From assembly GCF_008642275.1 (NCBI RefSeq), contig NZ_CP029189.1, positions 2,030,001 through 2,094,000 of the forward strand: a stretch of DNA of 64,000 nucleotides, in the 5' to 3' direction. Under the pieces are notes generated by a model. That model searched no databases. It was given only the letters and a program-made list of their open reading frames with translations, and was not told the DNA's origin. Position 1 is the first letter of the stretch. Each line of letters starts with the position of its first letter. The translations under genes and the position numbers were made by a program. The DNA comes from Streptomyces venezuelae (GTDB lineage Bacteria > Actinomycetota > Actinomycetes > Streptomycetales > Streptomycetaceae). This document shows, one piece after another, positions 11,324-20,995 of the stretch.

Positions 11324-12098
11324 TCTTCTTTTCCCCCGGCGATCCGGGGGTCGTCCCCCGGGAAAGCTCTGTCAACCAGACATATCCGGCAAGGCGTCCG
11401 GTGACCCGGTCGCGGCGGTACGAGAAGTGGTCCCGCGACTCCAGTGTGCAGACCGGCGAGCGGCCGCCGTTCACCACCCCCGCCTCGGCGAGCTGGGCGT
11501 GCACCCCGGCGACCACGTCCACGGCCGGTGTCCCCCAGCTCGTCTCGGCCCGGGCGGCGGGCACCACCTGGGCCACCGCCTCCCGCATCTCGGCCGGCAC
11601 CTCGTAGCAGTGTCCGCAGACCGCGGGTCCCGTACGGGCGACGATCCGTCCGGGATCGGCCCCGAGGGCGACCATCGCCTCGACGGCGGCGGGCACCACC
11701 CCGGCGACCAGTCCCGGCCGTCCGGCGTGGGCGGCTGCCACGACCCCGGCGACGGGGTCCGCCAGCAGGACCGGCGTGCAGTCGGCGGTGAGCACCGCGA
11801 GGGCGAGTCCCCGACGGGCGGTCACCACCGCGTCCACCGCCGGGACCTCGGCGTCCGCACCCCAGGGCCCGTCCACCACCGCCACGTCCCGGCCGTGGAC
11901 CTGGTTCATCCAGACCACCCGGTCCGGCGCCAGGCCCAGGGACTGCGCCGCCCGGGCCCGGTTCGCGAGAACGGCGGCAGGGTCGTCTCCGACCGCGCCG
12001 CCGAGATTGAGCTCCTCGTACGGAACGGCGCTCACTCCGCCCCACCGGTCGGTGAAGGCGAAGTGGGCGCCGCCCACGTGATGCTGCTCCGGTGTCAC
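11310..12098 (-). CDS. pgeF: PgeF/YfiH family polyphenol-oxidase-like protein
   Basis: A 262-residue protein of the multicopper-laccase-like DUF152 family. In E. coli the homologue is a peptidoglycan editing factor that removes misincorporated L-Ser from the precursor. Metal or nucleophile motifs visible are [29 protein letters not shown] and [12 protein letters not shown]. The usual HAGWRG is HAGRPG here. The GTG at 12098 overlaps the ftsZ TGA as GTGA; an internal GTG at 12078 with GGAG upstream is the alternative start. Its place after ftsZ fits a wall-quality role. Confidence 0.9.
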   Translation of the reverse strand: MTPEQHHVGGAHFAFTDRWGGVSAVPYEELNLGGAVGDDPAAVLANRARAAQSLGLAPDRVVWMNQVHGRDVAVVDGPWGADAEVPAVDAVVTARRGLALAVLTADCTPVLLADPVAGVVAAAHAGRPGLVAGVVPAAVEAMVALGADPGRIVARTGPAVCGHCYEVPAEMREAVAQVVPAARAETSWGTPAVDVVAGVHAQLAEAGVVNGGRSPVCTLESRDHFSYRRDRVTGRLAGYVWLTELSRGTTPGSPGEKKNDGS

Positions 12099-13300
12099 TT
12101 CAAGAAGTCCGGAACGTCCAGCTCCTCGGCCGGGCTGTCCTGGTACGGCCGGGCCGTGGGGACCTGCGGCGCGGGGGCCTGGACCTCGACCGGGGCCGCC
12201 TCGACCGGAGCCGGGGGCTCCTCGCGCGGGGTGACCGAGCCGAGTCCGCCGAAGGCCGGGCGGGCCGGCTCGGCGGCGCGGACCGGAGCCGGGGCCGGCT
12301 CCTCGCGCTTGGTGGACGCGGCACCGATGACGTTGTCCCGGCGGGCCGGGGGCTGTCCGCCGTCGAACCCGGCCGCGATGACGGTGACCCGCACCTCGTC
12401 GCCGAGCGCGTCGTCGATGACGGCACCGAAGATGATGTTCGCCTCGGGGTGCGCGGCCTCGCTGACCAGCTGCGCGGCCTCGTTGATCTCGAAGAGACCG
12501 AGGTCCGAGCCACCGGAGATGGAGAGCAGCACGCCACGGGCGCCGTCGATGGACGCCTCCAGGAGCGGCGAGGAGATCGCCATCTCGGCGGCGGCCACGG
12601 CGCGGTCGTCGCCGCGGGCCGAGCCGATGCCCATCAGGGCCGAGCCGGCCTCGGACATCACGGACTTGACGTCGGCGAAGTCGAGGTTGATCAGACCCGG
12701 GGTCGTGATGAGGTCGGTGATGCCCTGGACGCCCGAGAGTAGGACCTGGTCGGCCGACTTGAAGGCGTCGAGCACGCTGACCTGGCGGTCCGAGATGGAC
12801 AGCAGTCGGTCGTTGGGGATGACGATGAGGGTGTCGACCTCTTCGCGGAGCTCGGCGATGCCGTCCTCCGCCTGGTTCGCGCGGCGCCGGCCCTCGAAGG
12901 TGAACGGCCGGGTGACCACACCGATCGTCAGGGCGCCCAGCGAGCGCGCGATGTTGGCGACGACAGGTGCGCCGCCGGTGCCGGTGCCGCCGCCCTCACC
13001 GGCGGTGACGAAGACCATGTCGGCCCCCTTGAGGACCTCCTCGATCTCCTCGCGGTGGTCCTCTGCCGCCTTGCGACCGACGGCCGGGTTGGCGCCGGCG
13101 CCGAGGCCACGGGTGAGTTCACGGCCGACGTCGAGCTTGACGTCGGCGTCGCTCATCAACAGCGCCTGCGCGTCCGTGTTGATGGCGATGAACTCGACGC
13201 CCTTGAGACCGACCTCGATCATTCGGTTGATGGCATTGACACCACCGCCGCCGACACCGATGACCTTGATGACTGCGAGGTAGTTCTGCGGTGCTGCCAC
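12095..13300 (-). CDS. ftsZ: Cell division GTPase FtsZ
   Basis: A 401-residue tubulin homologue that polymerises into the Z-ring or the sporulation ladders. The N-terminal GTPase domain has [18 protein letters not shown] and the tubulin signature [15 protein letters not shown]. The T7 synergy loop is [12 protein letters not shown] Pro/Ala/Glu-rich linker (about 320-385) ends in the conserved C-terminal peptide ELDVPDFLK, the SepF docking site. The start ATG at 13300 gives [15 protein letters not shown], as in other streptomycetes. It is separated from ftsQ by 279 bases carrying at least one promoter, so it is expressed partly on its own. Confidence 0.99.
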   Translation of the reverse strand: MAAPQNYLAVIKVIGVGGGGVNAINRMIEVGLKGVEFIAINTDAQALLMSDADVKLDVGRELTRGLGAGANPAVGRKAAEDHREEIEEVLKGADMVFVTAGEGGGTGTGGAPVVANIARSLGALTIGVVTRPFTFEGRRRANQAEDGIAELREEVDTLIVIPNDRLLSISDRQVSVLDAFKSADQVLLSGVQGITDLITTPGLINLDFADVKSVMSEAGSALMGIGSARGDDRAVAAAEMAISSPLLEASIDGARGVLLSISGGSDLGLFEINEAAQLVSEAAHPEANIIFGAVIDDALGDEVRVTVIAAGFDGGQPPARRDNVIGAASTKREEPAPAPVRAAEPARPAFGGLGSVTPREEPPAPVEAAPVEVQAPAPQVPTARPYQDSPAEELDVPDFLK

Positions 13301-13459
13301 GTCGAAGGCCTCTCGCCTCGAGTTACGTGTCGCCGCCTCGCGGGCCTGCGTTGCGACGACTGATGCCGAAATAGGGACGGTCCGAACGCGCCGACCCGAA
13401 CCCTCACCCTGAAGTTTAGGGTTAGGGGTGTGCCTGTTCCTCGGACTCTTCCGAACAGG

Positions 13460-13489
13460 ACACTAAGTCGACAAGTAGCGCGTGTTCAA
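13460..13489 (-). promoter_or_regulatory. Candidate ftsZ promoter
   Basis: On the minus strand TTGAAC (13489-13484) and TAGTGT (13465-13460) are separated by 18 bases, a good match to the housekeeping consensus. The inferred start is near 13453, about 150 bases before the ftsZ ATG. Several ftsZ promoters, including a sporulation-induced one, are known in this spacer in S. coelicolor; which one this matches is not known. Confidence 0.55.
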
Positions 13490-13579
13490 CGAACACGCCG
13501 AACCTCCCGTTTTTCTTTTCACCCTATGTGATCACCCGTATCGCTGGCCAACCAGGGTGCGCCGCTGTTGGACCGGACG

Positions 13580-14452
13580 TCAACTCCCGGACGCAGCAGG
13601 GGCGGTGGGGACGCTCACGTCGAAGTGAACGGCCTTGGGGGCGGCTTTCAACAAAGCGTTCAAAGCCCGGCCCTTCGCGTCGCTCTGTTCACCGCTGCCC
13701 CACGTCACGGACCGGCCCCTGGTGAGCTCCAGGACGACCGAATCGTAGGAACCCACCTTGACCTGCACGGTTTCCTTCGCGATCGGCTCCGGGAGGGAGC
13801 TCGCGACGAGTACGGCCTCGTGCAGCAGCCGTTCCTCGTCGAAGCGCCGGGCGCTCGGCGATCGACCGGCGTTCAATTCGAGGACCGGAACGCCCGCGGG
13901 TGCTTTCGGAACCGTGTCGAATCGCACACCCGATGCGTCCACTTCCACGAAGTTGGCGTCCTTTTTGATGAGCAGGACGGGTTTGCGTTCCGTCACTTTC
14001 AGACCGATGCCGTGCGGCCAGGCACGCACCACGTCGACCGAGTCGATGCGGGGCAGCCGGCCGCGGAGCCGGCCTTCGATCTCGTCGGTGTCGACGCTCA
14101 CCAGGGGCGCGCCGACCGGGACGGCCGCGGCGCCCAGGACCTGCTCGGAGGTGAGCACGTCCATACCGGTGGCGGCGACCTTCTCCACGCGGAGCCAGGA
14201 CGAGCCGTAGAGCACCCAGGTGCCGCCCGCGGCGAGGAGCACGGCGGCGGCCAGCGAGGCCAGCACGGGGCCCCGGCGCAGGCGTGCGCCGGGGCCCCTG
14301 GGACCGGACCTCTGGCTCGGCTTGGGGGCCTTGGGGGCCTTGGAGCCCTTGGGAGCCTTCGGCGGCTCAGGGGCGCCGGCGCCCTTGCGGGCGTCCGGGC
14401 CGGACCGATCAGAAAACGGTGTTCCGCGCCGCGCGGTCGTCCCTCCGGCCAC
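13580..14452 (-). CDS. ftsQ: Cell division protein FtsQ
   Basis: A 290-residue bitopic divisome protein. Residues 1-70 are a cytoplasmic Pro/Lys-rich tail with PKAPKGSKAPKAPKP repeats. One transmembrane helix follows (about 73-95, LASLAAAVLLAAGGTWVLYG). Outside the membrane come a POTRA domain (LRVEKVAATGMDVLTSEQVL...VVRAWPHGIGLKVTERKPV) and the FtsQ domain. It links early and late division proteins. The start is the GTG at 14452, which follows GGAGG at seven bases. A longer frame into murG is not supported. Confidence 0.94.
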   Translation of the reverse strand: MAGGTTARRGTPFSDRSGPDARKGAGAPEPPKAPKGSKAPKAPKPSQRSGPRGPGARLRRGPVLASLAAAVLLAAGGTWVLYGSSWLRVEKVAATGMDVLTSEQVLGAAAVPVGAPLVSVDTDEIEGRLRGRLPRIDSVDVVRAWPHGIGLKVTERKPVLLIKKDANFVEVDASGVRFDTVPKAPAGVPVLELNAGRSPSARRFDEERLLHEAVLVASSLPEPIAKETVQVKVGSYDSVVLELTRGRSVTWGSGEQSDAKGRALNALLKAAPKAVHFDVSVPTAPAASGS

Positions 14453-14483
14453 TCCTGTGCCTCCTGCGTCTGCGCTGCCCGCC

Positions 14484-15578
14484 TCAGCGGGACCTGTGGG
14501 CCGCGATCGCCTCGTAGACCATGCCGACCAGGAGCTCGTCGGCGTCCCGGCGGCCGAACTCACCGGCGGCGCGGGACATCTCGTACAGGCGGTGCGGGTC
14601 GGACAGAACCGGGAGGATCTGACCCAGCACCCAGTCGGGCGTCAGCTCCGCGTCGTCCACGAGCAGGCCGCCGCCGGCCTTGACCACCGGCTGGGCGTTG
14701 AGCCGCTGTTCACCGTTGCCGATCGGCAACGGGACGTAGGCGGCGGGGAGCCCCACGGCGGAGAGTTCGGCGACGGTCATCGCTCCCGCGCGGCACAGCA
14801 TCATGTCGGCGGCGGCGTAGGCGAGATCCATCCGGTCCACGTACGGTACCGGCACATACGGCGGCATCCCGGGCATGTTGTCGACACGCGGCAGTTCGTT
14901 CTTCGGCCCCACGGCGTGCAGGATCTGGATCCCGGAGCGCTGGAGGGTCGGCGCGACCTGCTGGATGGTCTCGTTGAGGCGGCGGGCGCCCTGCGAGCCG
15001 CCGGAGACCAGCAGCGTGGGCAGGTTGGGGTCCAGGCCGAAGGCGGCGCGCGCCTCCGGGCGGACCGCGGCCCGGTCGAGGGTGGAGATGGAGCGGCGCA
15101 GCGGGATGCCGACGTAACGGGCGCCGCGCAGCTTGCTGTCGGGGGTGGAGACCGCGACGGCGTGCGCGTACCGGGAGCCGATCTTGTTGGCCAGTCCGGG
15201 CCGGGCGTTGGCCTCGTGGACGATGATCGGCACCCCGAGGCGCTTGGCCGCGAGGTAGCCGGGCAGGGCCACGTAGCCGCCGAACCCGACGACGCAGTCG
15301 GCCTTGGTGCGCAGGAGGATGTCCTCCGCGGCCTTGATGGTGCCGCGCAGCCGTCCGGGGACGGTGATCAGTTCCGGCGTCGGCTTGCGGGGCAGCGGAA
15401 CGGCGGGGATCAGGCCCAGCTCGTAGCCGCGTTCCGGTACCAGGCGGGTTTCCAGTCCGCGCTCCGTGCCGAGGGCGGTGATGCCCACTGAAGGGTCCTG
15501 CCTGCGCAGGGCGTCCGCGAGGGCGAGCGCCGGCTCGATGTGGCCGGCGGTCCCCCCACCGGCGAGTACGACATGCAC
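14484..15578 (-). CDS. murG: UDP-GlcNAc:undecaprenyl-PP-MurNAc-pentapeptide GlcNAc transferase
   Basis: A 364-residue GT28 glycosyltransferase that converts lipid I to lipid II on the inner membrane face. The N-terminal glycine-rich loop [14 protein letters not shown] binds the lipid-linked acceptor. [12 protein letters not shown] and [12 protein letters not shown] are family motifs. The C-terminal donor domain has [14 protein letters not shown] and the UDP-GlcNAc motif [24 protein letters not shown]. It lies 6 bases after ftsW and 31 bases before ftsQ, the standard dcw order. Confidence 0.98.
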   Translation of the reverse strand: MHVVLAGGGTAGHIEPALALADALRRQDPSVGITALGTERGLETRLVPERGYELGLIPAVPLPRKPTPELITVPGRLRGTIKAAEDILLRTKADCVVGFGGYVALPGYLAAKRLGVPIIVHEANARPGLANKIGSRYAHAVAVSTPDSKLRGARYVGIPLRRSISTLDRAAVRPEARAAFGLDPNLPTLLVSGGSQGARRLNETIQQVAPTLQRSGIQILHAVGPKNELPRVDNMPGMPPYVPVPYVDRMDLAYAAADMMLCRAGAMTVAELSAVGLPAAYVPLPIGNGEQRLNAQPVVKAGGGLLVDDAELTPDWVLGQILPVLSDPHRLYEMSRAAGEFGRRDADELLVGMVYEAIAAHRSR

Positions 15579-15584
15579 CGAAAT

Positions 15585-16946
15585 TCACCGCTCTCCGGAC
15601 GGACGCTTCTTGACGCGCCGTCTCATCGACTTCCATCTCACCCCGGTCCGCCACCGGCCGGTCTTCGGCTGGCGCATCGCGAGGGCCGCGCGCGCCGCCG
15701 GCTCCTCACGCGCGAAGGCGATGAGCAGTCCGACCGCGAACATGGTCGGCAGCAGGGCCGACCCTCCGTAGGAGAACAGCGGGAGCGGGACTCCGGCGAT
15801 CGGCAGCAGGCCGAGCACCGCACCGATGTTGATCACGGCCTGGGCCGTGATCCAGGTGGTCACGCCTCCCGCGGCAAACCGTACGAAGGAGTCCTCCGTG
15901 CGTCCGGCCACGCGGATACCCGCATAGCCTAGGGCCGCGAAGAGGGCGAGAACCGACAGCGTCCCCGCCAGGCCCAGTTCCTCCCCGGTGATGGCGAAGA
16001 TGAAGTCGGTGTGGGCTTCGGGTAGTTGCCCCCATTTTTCCACACTTGCACCCAGGCCGGAACCGAACCATCCACCCGAGGCGAGGGCGTAGATCCCGTG
16101 AACGGCCTGCCAGCAAAGGTCGTTCTTGCCCGGTTCTGTCGCACCGAGGCACTCCAGCCGGTCCATCCGGTGCGGGCTCGTCTTGATGAGCAGTGCGACG
16201 ATCGCACCCGCGAAGACGAGCACCCCGACGAACATCCGGGTCGGGGCTCCGGCCAGCCAGAGCAGACCGAACAGGATGGCGCCGAGGATCATCGCGGTGC
16301 CCATGTCCCCGCCCAGCATGATCAGCCCGAGGAGCAGGAAGGCCACCGGGACCAGCGGCACCAGAAGGTGCTTCCACTGGCTCAGCAGCCCCTTGTCGCC
16401 CTTGCGTGCCAGCAGGTCGGCGCCCCACAGGATCAGTGCCAGCTTGCCGAACTCACTGGGCTGCAGCATGAACGGACCGCCGAGGGAGATCCAGTTCTGG
16501 TTGCCGTTGATCGAGACGCCTATCCCCGGGACCTGGACCAGGACCATCAGGAAGAGCGTTCCGGCGAGTACCGGATACGAGAGCGCCCGGTGCAGTTTGA
16601 CGGGCATCCGGGAGGCGGCCAGCAGGAGTGCGCCACCGATGAGGGCGGCCAGGAACTGCTTCTTGAAGAAGTACGCGTCACCGAGGCCGAGCTGGAGGGC
16701 CTTGATCATCGAGGCCGAGTACACCATCACCAGACCGAGCACGGTGATGAGCAGGGAACTGCCGAAAATCAGGTAATAGGCGGTGAGCGGGCGGTCCCAG
16801 GCCTTCTGCAACTGCCGCTGCGTACGCCGCAGCCGGACCAGCGGCCCGCGCCCGGCGGGCCGCTTCGAACGCACCGCAGGGCGTTTGCGGCCCTGCGCCT
16901 TCACGGCGGACGGCCGCCGCCCCGGCAGCATCTGCTTGGCCGGCAT
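15585..16946 (-). CDS. ftsW: Septal peptidoglycan polymerase FtsW (SEDS family)
   Basis: A 453-residue multi-spanning glycosyltransferase that polymerises lipid II with its partner FtsI. A basic N-terminal tail (about 45 residues rich in Arg/Lys) precedes about ten membrane helices. SEDS signatures present are NQNWISLGGPFMLQPSEFGKLALI, GGDMGTA, the extracellular loop SGGWFGSGLGAS...WGQLPEAHTDFIFAITGEELGLAG and GVPLPLFSYGGSALL. The ATG at 16946 follows GAGGGGAAG; frames reaching further upstream enter murD. The C-terminus is a short basic tail. It is followed by murG after 6 bases. Confidence 0.97.
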   Translation of the reverse strand: MPAKQMLPGRRPSAVKAQGRKRPAVRSKRPAGRGPLVRLRRTQRQLQKAWDRPLTAYYLIFGSSLLITVLGLVMVYSASMIKALQLGLGDAYFFKKQFLAALIGGALLLAASRMPVKLHRALSYPVLAGTLFLMVLVQVPGIGVSINGNQNWISLGGPFMLQPSEFGKLALILWGADLLARKGDKGLLSQWKHLLVPLVPVAFLLLGLIMLGGDMGTAMILGAILFGLLWLAGAPTRMFVGVLVFAGAIVALLIKTSPHRMDRLECLGATEPGKNDLCWQAVHGIYALASGGWFGSGLGASVEKWGQLPEAHTDFIFAITGEELGLAGTLSVLALFAALGYAGIRVAGRTEDSFVRFAAGGVTTWITAQAVINIGAVLGLLPIAGVPLPLFSYGGSALLPTMFAVGLLIAFAREEPAARAALAMRQPKTGRWRTGVRWKSMRRRVKKRPSGER

Positions 16947-17016
16947 CTGTGATCTTCCCCTCCACTCGTACGAGGCGAGCTGCCGACCGGAGGGAACCTG
17001 TCCCGGAGCCCCCGGC

Positions 17017-18501
17017 CTAGGCCGTGTCCGCAGCGTTCTCGGCGGCCAGTTCGCGCACCGCGTCGGCGAATGCGTCCCCACGCTTGTTGTAGTTCGCGAA
17101 CATGTCCATCGAGGCACAGGCAGGTGCCAGCAGGACCGTGTCGCCGGGCTCGGCGAGCGCGGCGGCTTCCCGGACCGCTGCGAGCATCGCCCCAGTGTCG
17201 GTCCGGTCGAGGTCGACGACCGGGACCTCGGGGGCGTGTCGCGCCAGCGCATCGGCGATGAGCGCCCGGTCGGCGCCGATCAGCACGGCGCCGCGCAGCC
17301 GCTTCGCGGCGTTCTGCACGAGCTCGTCGAAGGTCGCGCCCTTGGCGAGGCCGCCGGCGATCCAGACGACCGGCTCGAAGGCCGCGAGCGAGGCCTCGGC
17401 CGCGTGCGTGTTGGTGGCCTTGGAGTCGTCGATGTAGGTGACCGAGGCGACCTCGTCCACGTACGCGACGCGGTGGGCGTCCGGGCGGAAGTCGCGCAGA
17501 CCGTCACGGACCGCGCGGGCCTCCACGCCGAAGGCCCGGGCCAGGGCCGCGGCGGCGAGCGCGTTGGCGATGTTGTGCGGGGCCGGCGGGTTGACGTCCG
17601 CGACCTCGGCGAGCTCCTGGGCGTTCTTCTGCCGGTTCTCCACGAAGGCCCGGTCGACGAGGATGCCGTCGACGACGCCGAGCATGGAGGGGCCGGGAGC
17701 GCCGAGGGTGAAGCCGATCGCGCGGCAGCCCTCTTCGACGTCGGCTTCCATCACCAGGTTCTCGGTGGCCGGATCGGCGACGTTGTAGACGCAGGCGACC
17801 GTGTTGCCCTCGTAGATCCGGCCCTTGTCGGCGGCGTACGCCTGCATCGAGCCGTGCCAGTCGAGGTGGTCGGGGGCCAGGTTCAGCACGGCCGCCGAGT
17901 GGACGCGCAGCGAGGGCGCCCAGTGCAGCTGGTAGCTGGAGAGTTCGACGGCGAGCACGTCGTACTCCTGCTCGCCGAGCACCACGTCGATGATCGGGGT
18001 GCCGATGTTGCCGACGGCGGCGGTGCGCAGGCCCGCGGCCTTCAGGATCGACGCCAGCATCTGGGTGGTGGTGGTCTTGCCGTTGGTGCCGGTGACGGCC
18101 AGCCAGGGGGCCGGGTCCCTGCGGGGTCCGCCGGCCGCTGCCCGCCGCTCCTGTCCGGTCTCACGCAGCAGCCAGGCGATCTCCACGTCGCCCACCACGT
18201 CCACGCCGGCCTTGGCGGCGGCCTCGAACAGCGGGCTGTCGGGCTTCCATCCGGGCGAGGTGACGACCAGTTCGGTGCCCTCGGGCAGTACCTCGCCCGC
18301 GTGCCCGCCGTCGGCCAGCCGGCCGAGTCGGACGGTGATGCCCTCCGCCGCGAGCTCTGCGGCCCGGGCGCGGTGCGCGTCGCCGTCACCGTTGTCGACG
18401 ACGGTCACGGATGCGCCGAGGCCGGCCAGGGCGCGGGCGGCACTGATGCCGCTCACGCCGAGACCGGCGACGGTGATGTTCTTGTCCTGCCAGGACGTCA
18501 C
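17017..18501 (-). CDS. murD: UDP-N-acetylmuramoyl-L-alanine:D-glutamate ligase
   Basis: A 494-residue Mur ligase that adds D-Glu to UDP-MurNAc-L-Ala. An N-terminal Rossmann-like domain (VAGLGVSGISAARAL) precedes the ATP loop VTGTNGKTTTTQML and the ligase motifs ELSSYQL, LAPDHLDWHG and VTYIDDSKATNTHAAEASL. The GTG at 18501 overlaps the mraY TGA as GTGA; an in-frame ATG at 18516 would add MGSRQ and is equally possible, since neither has a clear ribosome site. A 70-base gap separates it from ftsW. Confidence 0.96.
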   Translation of the reverse strand: MTSWQDKNITVAGLGVSGISAARALAGLGASVTVVDNGDGDAHRARAAELAAEGITVRLGRLADGGHAGEVLPEGTELVVTSPGWKPDSPLFEAAAKAGVDVVGDVEIAWLLRETGQERRAAAGGPRRDPAPWLAVTGTNGKTTTTQMLASILKAAGLRTAAVGNIGTPIIDVVLGEQEYDVLAVELSSYQLHWAPSLRVHSAAVLNLAPDHLDWHGSMQAYAADKGRIYEGNTVACVYNVADPATENLVMEADVEEGCRAIGFTLGAPGPSMLGVVDGILVDRAFVENRQKNAQELAEVADVNPPAPHNIANALAAAALARAFGVEARAVRDGLRDFRPDAHRVAYVDEVASVTYIDDSKATNTHAAEASLAAFEPVVWIAGGLAKGATFDELVQNAAKRLRGAVLIGADRALIADALARHAPEVPVVDLDRTDTGAMLAAVREAAALAEPGDTVLLAPACASMDMFANYNKRGDAFADAVRELAAENAADTA

Positions 18502-19568
18502 TTGTCGGCTGCCCATCCCGCGTAGAAGAGACCGAGACCAACGATCACGCACATGCCCTGGATGATCCAGAAGCGGACCACGACCAGTACCTCGGACCAG
18601 CCCTTGAGCTCGAAGTGGTGCTGCAGCGGCGCCATCCGGAAGACCCGCTTGCCGGTCATCTTGAAGGAGCCGACCTGGATGACGACCGACATCGTGATGA
18701 GCACGAAGAGGCCGCCCAGGAGCGCCATCAGGAACTCCGTGCGGGAGCAGATGGCGAGGCCCGCGAGGGCGCCGCCGAGGGCGAGCGAGCCGGTGTCACC
18801 CATGAAGATCTTGGCGGGCGAGGTGTTCCACCACAGGAAGCCGAAGCAGGCGCCCATGAGGGCGGAGGCGACGACCGCGAGGTCGAGCGGGTCGCGCACC
18901 TCGAAACAGGCGTTCGGGTTGGTGAGGTCCGCCGCGAACGCGCAGGACTCCTGGAACTGCCAGACGCCGATGAAGGTGTAGGCGCCGAAGACCATCACGG
19001 CGGCGCCGGTCGCGAGACCGTCGAGGCCGTCGGTGAGGTTCACGCCGTTGGACATCGCCAGGATCATGAACAGCGCCCAGACCACGAACAGCACCGGACC
19101 TATCGACCAGCCGAAGTCCGTGACGAACGACAGCCTGGTGGAGGCCGGGGTCAGCCCGCGCGAGTCCTTGAACTGGAGGGCCAGCACCGCGAAGGCGATA
19201 CCGACGATCAGCTGGCCGGACATCTTCGCCTTGGCCCGCAGACCCAGCGAACGCCGCTTGACGATCTTGATGTAGTCGTCCAGGTACCCGACGAGGCCCA
19301 TGCCCGCCATCAGGAACAGGACGAGCAGGCCCGAGAAGCTCGGTTCCGAGCCGGTGAGGACCTTCGTCAGGGCGTACGCGACGAGCGTCGCCAGGATGAA
19401 GGAGATACCGCCCATGGTGGGCGTGCCCTTCTTCCCGGCGTGACCGCGGGGGCCGTCGTCGCGGATGAACTGGCCGTAGCCCTTGCGGGCCAGCAGCTTG
19501 ATCAGCAGCGGGGTGCCCACGACGGTCAGGAACATGCCGATGACACCGGCGAACAGGATCTGCCTCAT
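18498..19568 (-). CDS. mraY: Phospho-MurNAc-pentapeptide translocase
   Basis: A 356-residue, ten-helix membrane enzyme that transfers phospho-MurNAc-pentapeptide to undecaprenyl phosphate, making lipid I. Signatures are GPRGHAGKKGTPTMGG, GYLDDYIKI with the Mg-binding Asp pair, NLTDGLDGLATG, FMGDTGSLALGG and the HHFELKGW motif near the C-terminus. It overlaps murF upstream by ATGA and murD downstream by GTGA, so translation of the three is linked. Confidence 0.98.
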   Translation of the reverse strand: MRQILFAGVIGMFLTVVGTPLLIKLLARKGYGQFIRDDGPRGHAGKKGTPTMGGISFILATLVAYALTKVLTGSEPSFSGLLVLFLMAGMGLVGYLDDYIKIVKRRSLGLRAKAKMSGQLIVGIAFAVLALQFKDSRGLTPASTRLSFVTDFGWSIGPVLFVVWALFMILAMSNGVNLTDGLDGLATGAAVMVFGAYTFIGVWQFQESCAFAADLTNPNACFEVRDPLDLAVVASALMGACFGFLWWNTSPAKIFMGDTGSLALGGALAGLAICSRTEFLMALLGGLFVLITMSVVIQVGSFKMTGKRVFRMAPLQHHFELKGWSEVLVVVRFWIIQGMCVIVGLGLFYAGWAADK

Positions 19569-20995
19569 CGGTCGGCGACCTCGCCCTCGACAGTGCTGTC
19601 GAGAAGGCCCTGGGCCACCCGCTCCAGACCGGCCGACCTGGAAGCCTTCACCAGCACGACGTCACCCGGGCGCAGTTCACTGCGCAACAGGTCGACCGCC
19701 GCCTGCGCGTCGGACACGAGCACCGACTCCTCACCCCACGAACCCTCGTTATATGCGCCCAGTTGCAGCCAGGAGGCTTCCCTGCCCCCGACCGCGACGA
19801 GCTTGCTCACGTTGAGCCGGACGACAAGTCGTCCGACCGCGTCGTGCTCGGCGAGAGCGTCGTCTCCGAGCTCGGCCATCGGGCCGAGCACCGCCCACGT
19901 GCGTCCCCCGTCCGCCCTGCCGGCACCCCCCATCGCGGCGAGCGCGCGGAGTGCGGCCCGCATGGACTCCGGGTTCGCGTTGTAGGCGTCGTTGACGATC
20001 GTCACACCGTCCGCCCGCTCGGTGACCTCCATCCGCCACCGGGACAGCGTGCCCGCCCCGGAGAGCGCCGTGGCGATCTCCTGTGCGGACATGCCCAGTA
20101 CATGGGCGACGGCGGCCGCGGCGAGCGCGTTCGACACGTGGTGCTCACCGTACAGCCGCAAGGTCACGTCGCTGCACCCGGTCGGTGTGTGCAGTGTGAA
20201 GGAAGCCTGTCCCCTGTCCGTCATGCGGACTTCGGTGGCCCGGATTTCGGCGTCCTCGGCCTCGCCGAACAGGACCGTACGGGCCTTCGTGCGCCCGGCC
20301 ATCTCACGAACCAGCAGGTCATCGGCGTTGAGGACGGCCACGCCGCCCTCCGCCTCGGTCGGCAGGGCCTCGACCAGCTCCCCCTTGGCCTGCGCGATCT
20401 GCTCGCGGCCCCCGAACTCGCCGATGTGGGCGGTGCCGACGTTGAGGACCAGACCGATCCGCGGGGGCGTCAGTCCGGTGAGGTAGCGGATGTGGCCGAT
20501 GCCGCGGGCACCCATCTCCAGGACGAGGTGCTGGGTGTCCTCGGTGACGCGCAGCGTCGTGATCGGCAGGCCGATCTCGTTGTTGAGGTTTCCGGGGGTC
20601 CACACGGTCGGCGCGTGGTGCTGGAGCACCTGCGCGATCAGGTCCTTGGTGGAGGTCTTGCCGGCGGATCCGGTGAGGGCCACGACGTCGGTGCCGAGGC
20701 GGGTGACCACGGCGCGCGCGAGCGCTCCGAGGGCGGCCACCACGTCGGGGACCACGATGGCCGGTACGCCGACGGGCCGGGTCGCGAGGACGCCCACGGC
20801 ACCGGCGGCGACGGCGCGTTCCGCGTAGTCGTGGCCGTCGACCCGCTCGCCGACGAAGGCGGCGAACAGGCTGCCTTCCCGGACCTCCCGGGAGTCGTAG
20901 ACCACGGGGCCGGTGACCTGGACGGACGGATCCGGTATGTCGTGGGGCCGCCCGCCGGTGATGTCGGCGATCTCGGCGAGGGAAAGGGCGATCAC
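19565..20995 (-). CDS. murF: UDP-MurNAc-tripeptide:D-Ala-D-Ala ligase
   Basis: A 476-residue Mur ligase that completes the pentapeptide. The N-terminal substrate domain includes VYDSREVREGSLFAAFVGERVDGHDY. The ATP loop is VALTGSAGKTSTKDLI. Further motifs are TPGNLNNEIGLP, EMGARGIGHIRYL, LNADDLLV and VNDAYNANPESMRAAL. The GTG at 20995 overlaps the murE TGA as GTGA, and the stop overlaps mraY as ATGA. No unusual residues are seen. Confidence 0.97.
   Translation of the reverse strand: MIALSLAEIADITGGRPHDIPDPSVQVTGPVVYDSREVREGSLFAAFVGERVDGHDYAERAVAAGAVGVLATRPVGVPAIVVPDVVAALGALARAVVTRLGTDVVALTGSAGKTSTKDLIAQVLQHHAPTVWTPGNLNNEIGLPITTLRVTEDTQHLVLEMGARGIGHIRYLTGLTPPRIGLVLNVGTAHIGEFGGREQIAQAKGELVEALPTEAEGGVAVLNADDLLVREMAGRTKARTVLFGEAEDAEIRATEVRMTDRGQASFTLHTPTGCSDVTLRLYGEHHVSNALAAAAVAHVLGMSAQEIATALSGAGTLSRWRMEVTERADGVTIVNDAYNANPESMRAALRALAAMGGAGRADGGRTWAVLGPMAELGDDALAEHDAVGRLVVRLNVSKLVAVGGREASWLQLGAYNEGSWGEESVLVSDAQAAVDLLRSELRPGDVVLVKASRSAGLERVAQGLLDSTVEGEVADR

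Noticed and set aside
12095..13300. Frames on the plus strand opposite ftsZ, including one of nearly 700 codons
   Set aside because: They are reading shadows of ftsZ and pgeF; ftsZ is unmistakable.
13410..13440. CCCTAACCCTAAAC upstream of ftsZ looks like a telomere-type repeat
   Set aside because: There are only two units and no context for a telomere; it may just be part of a promoter or weak hairpin.
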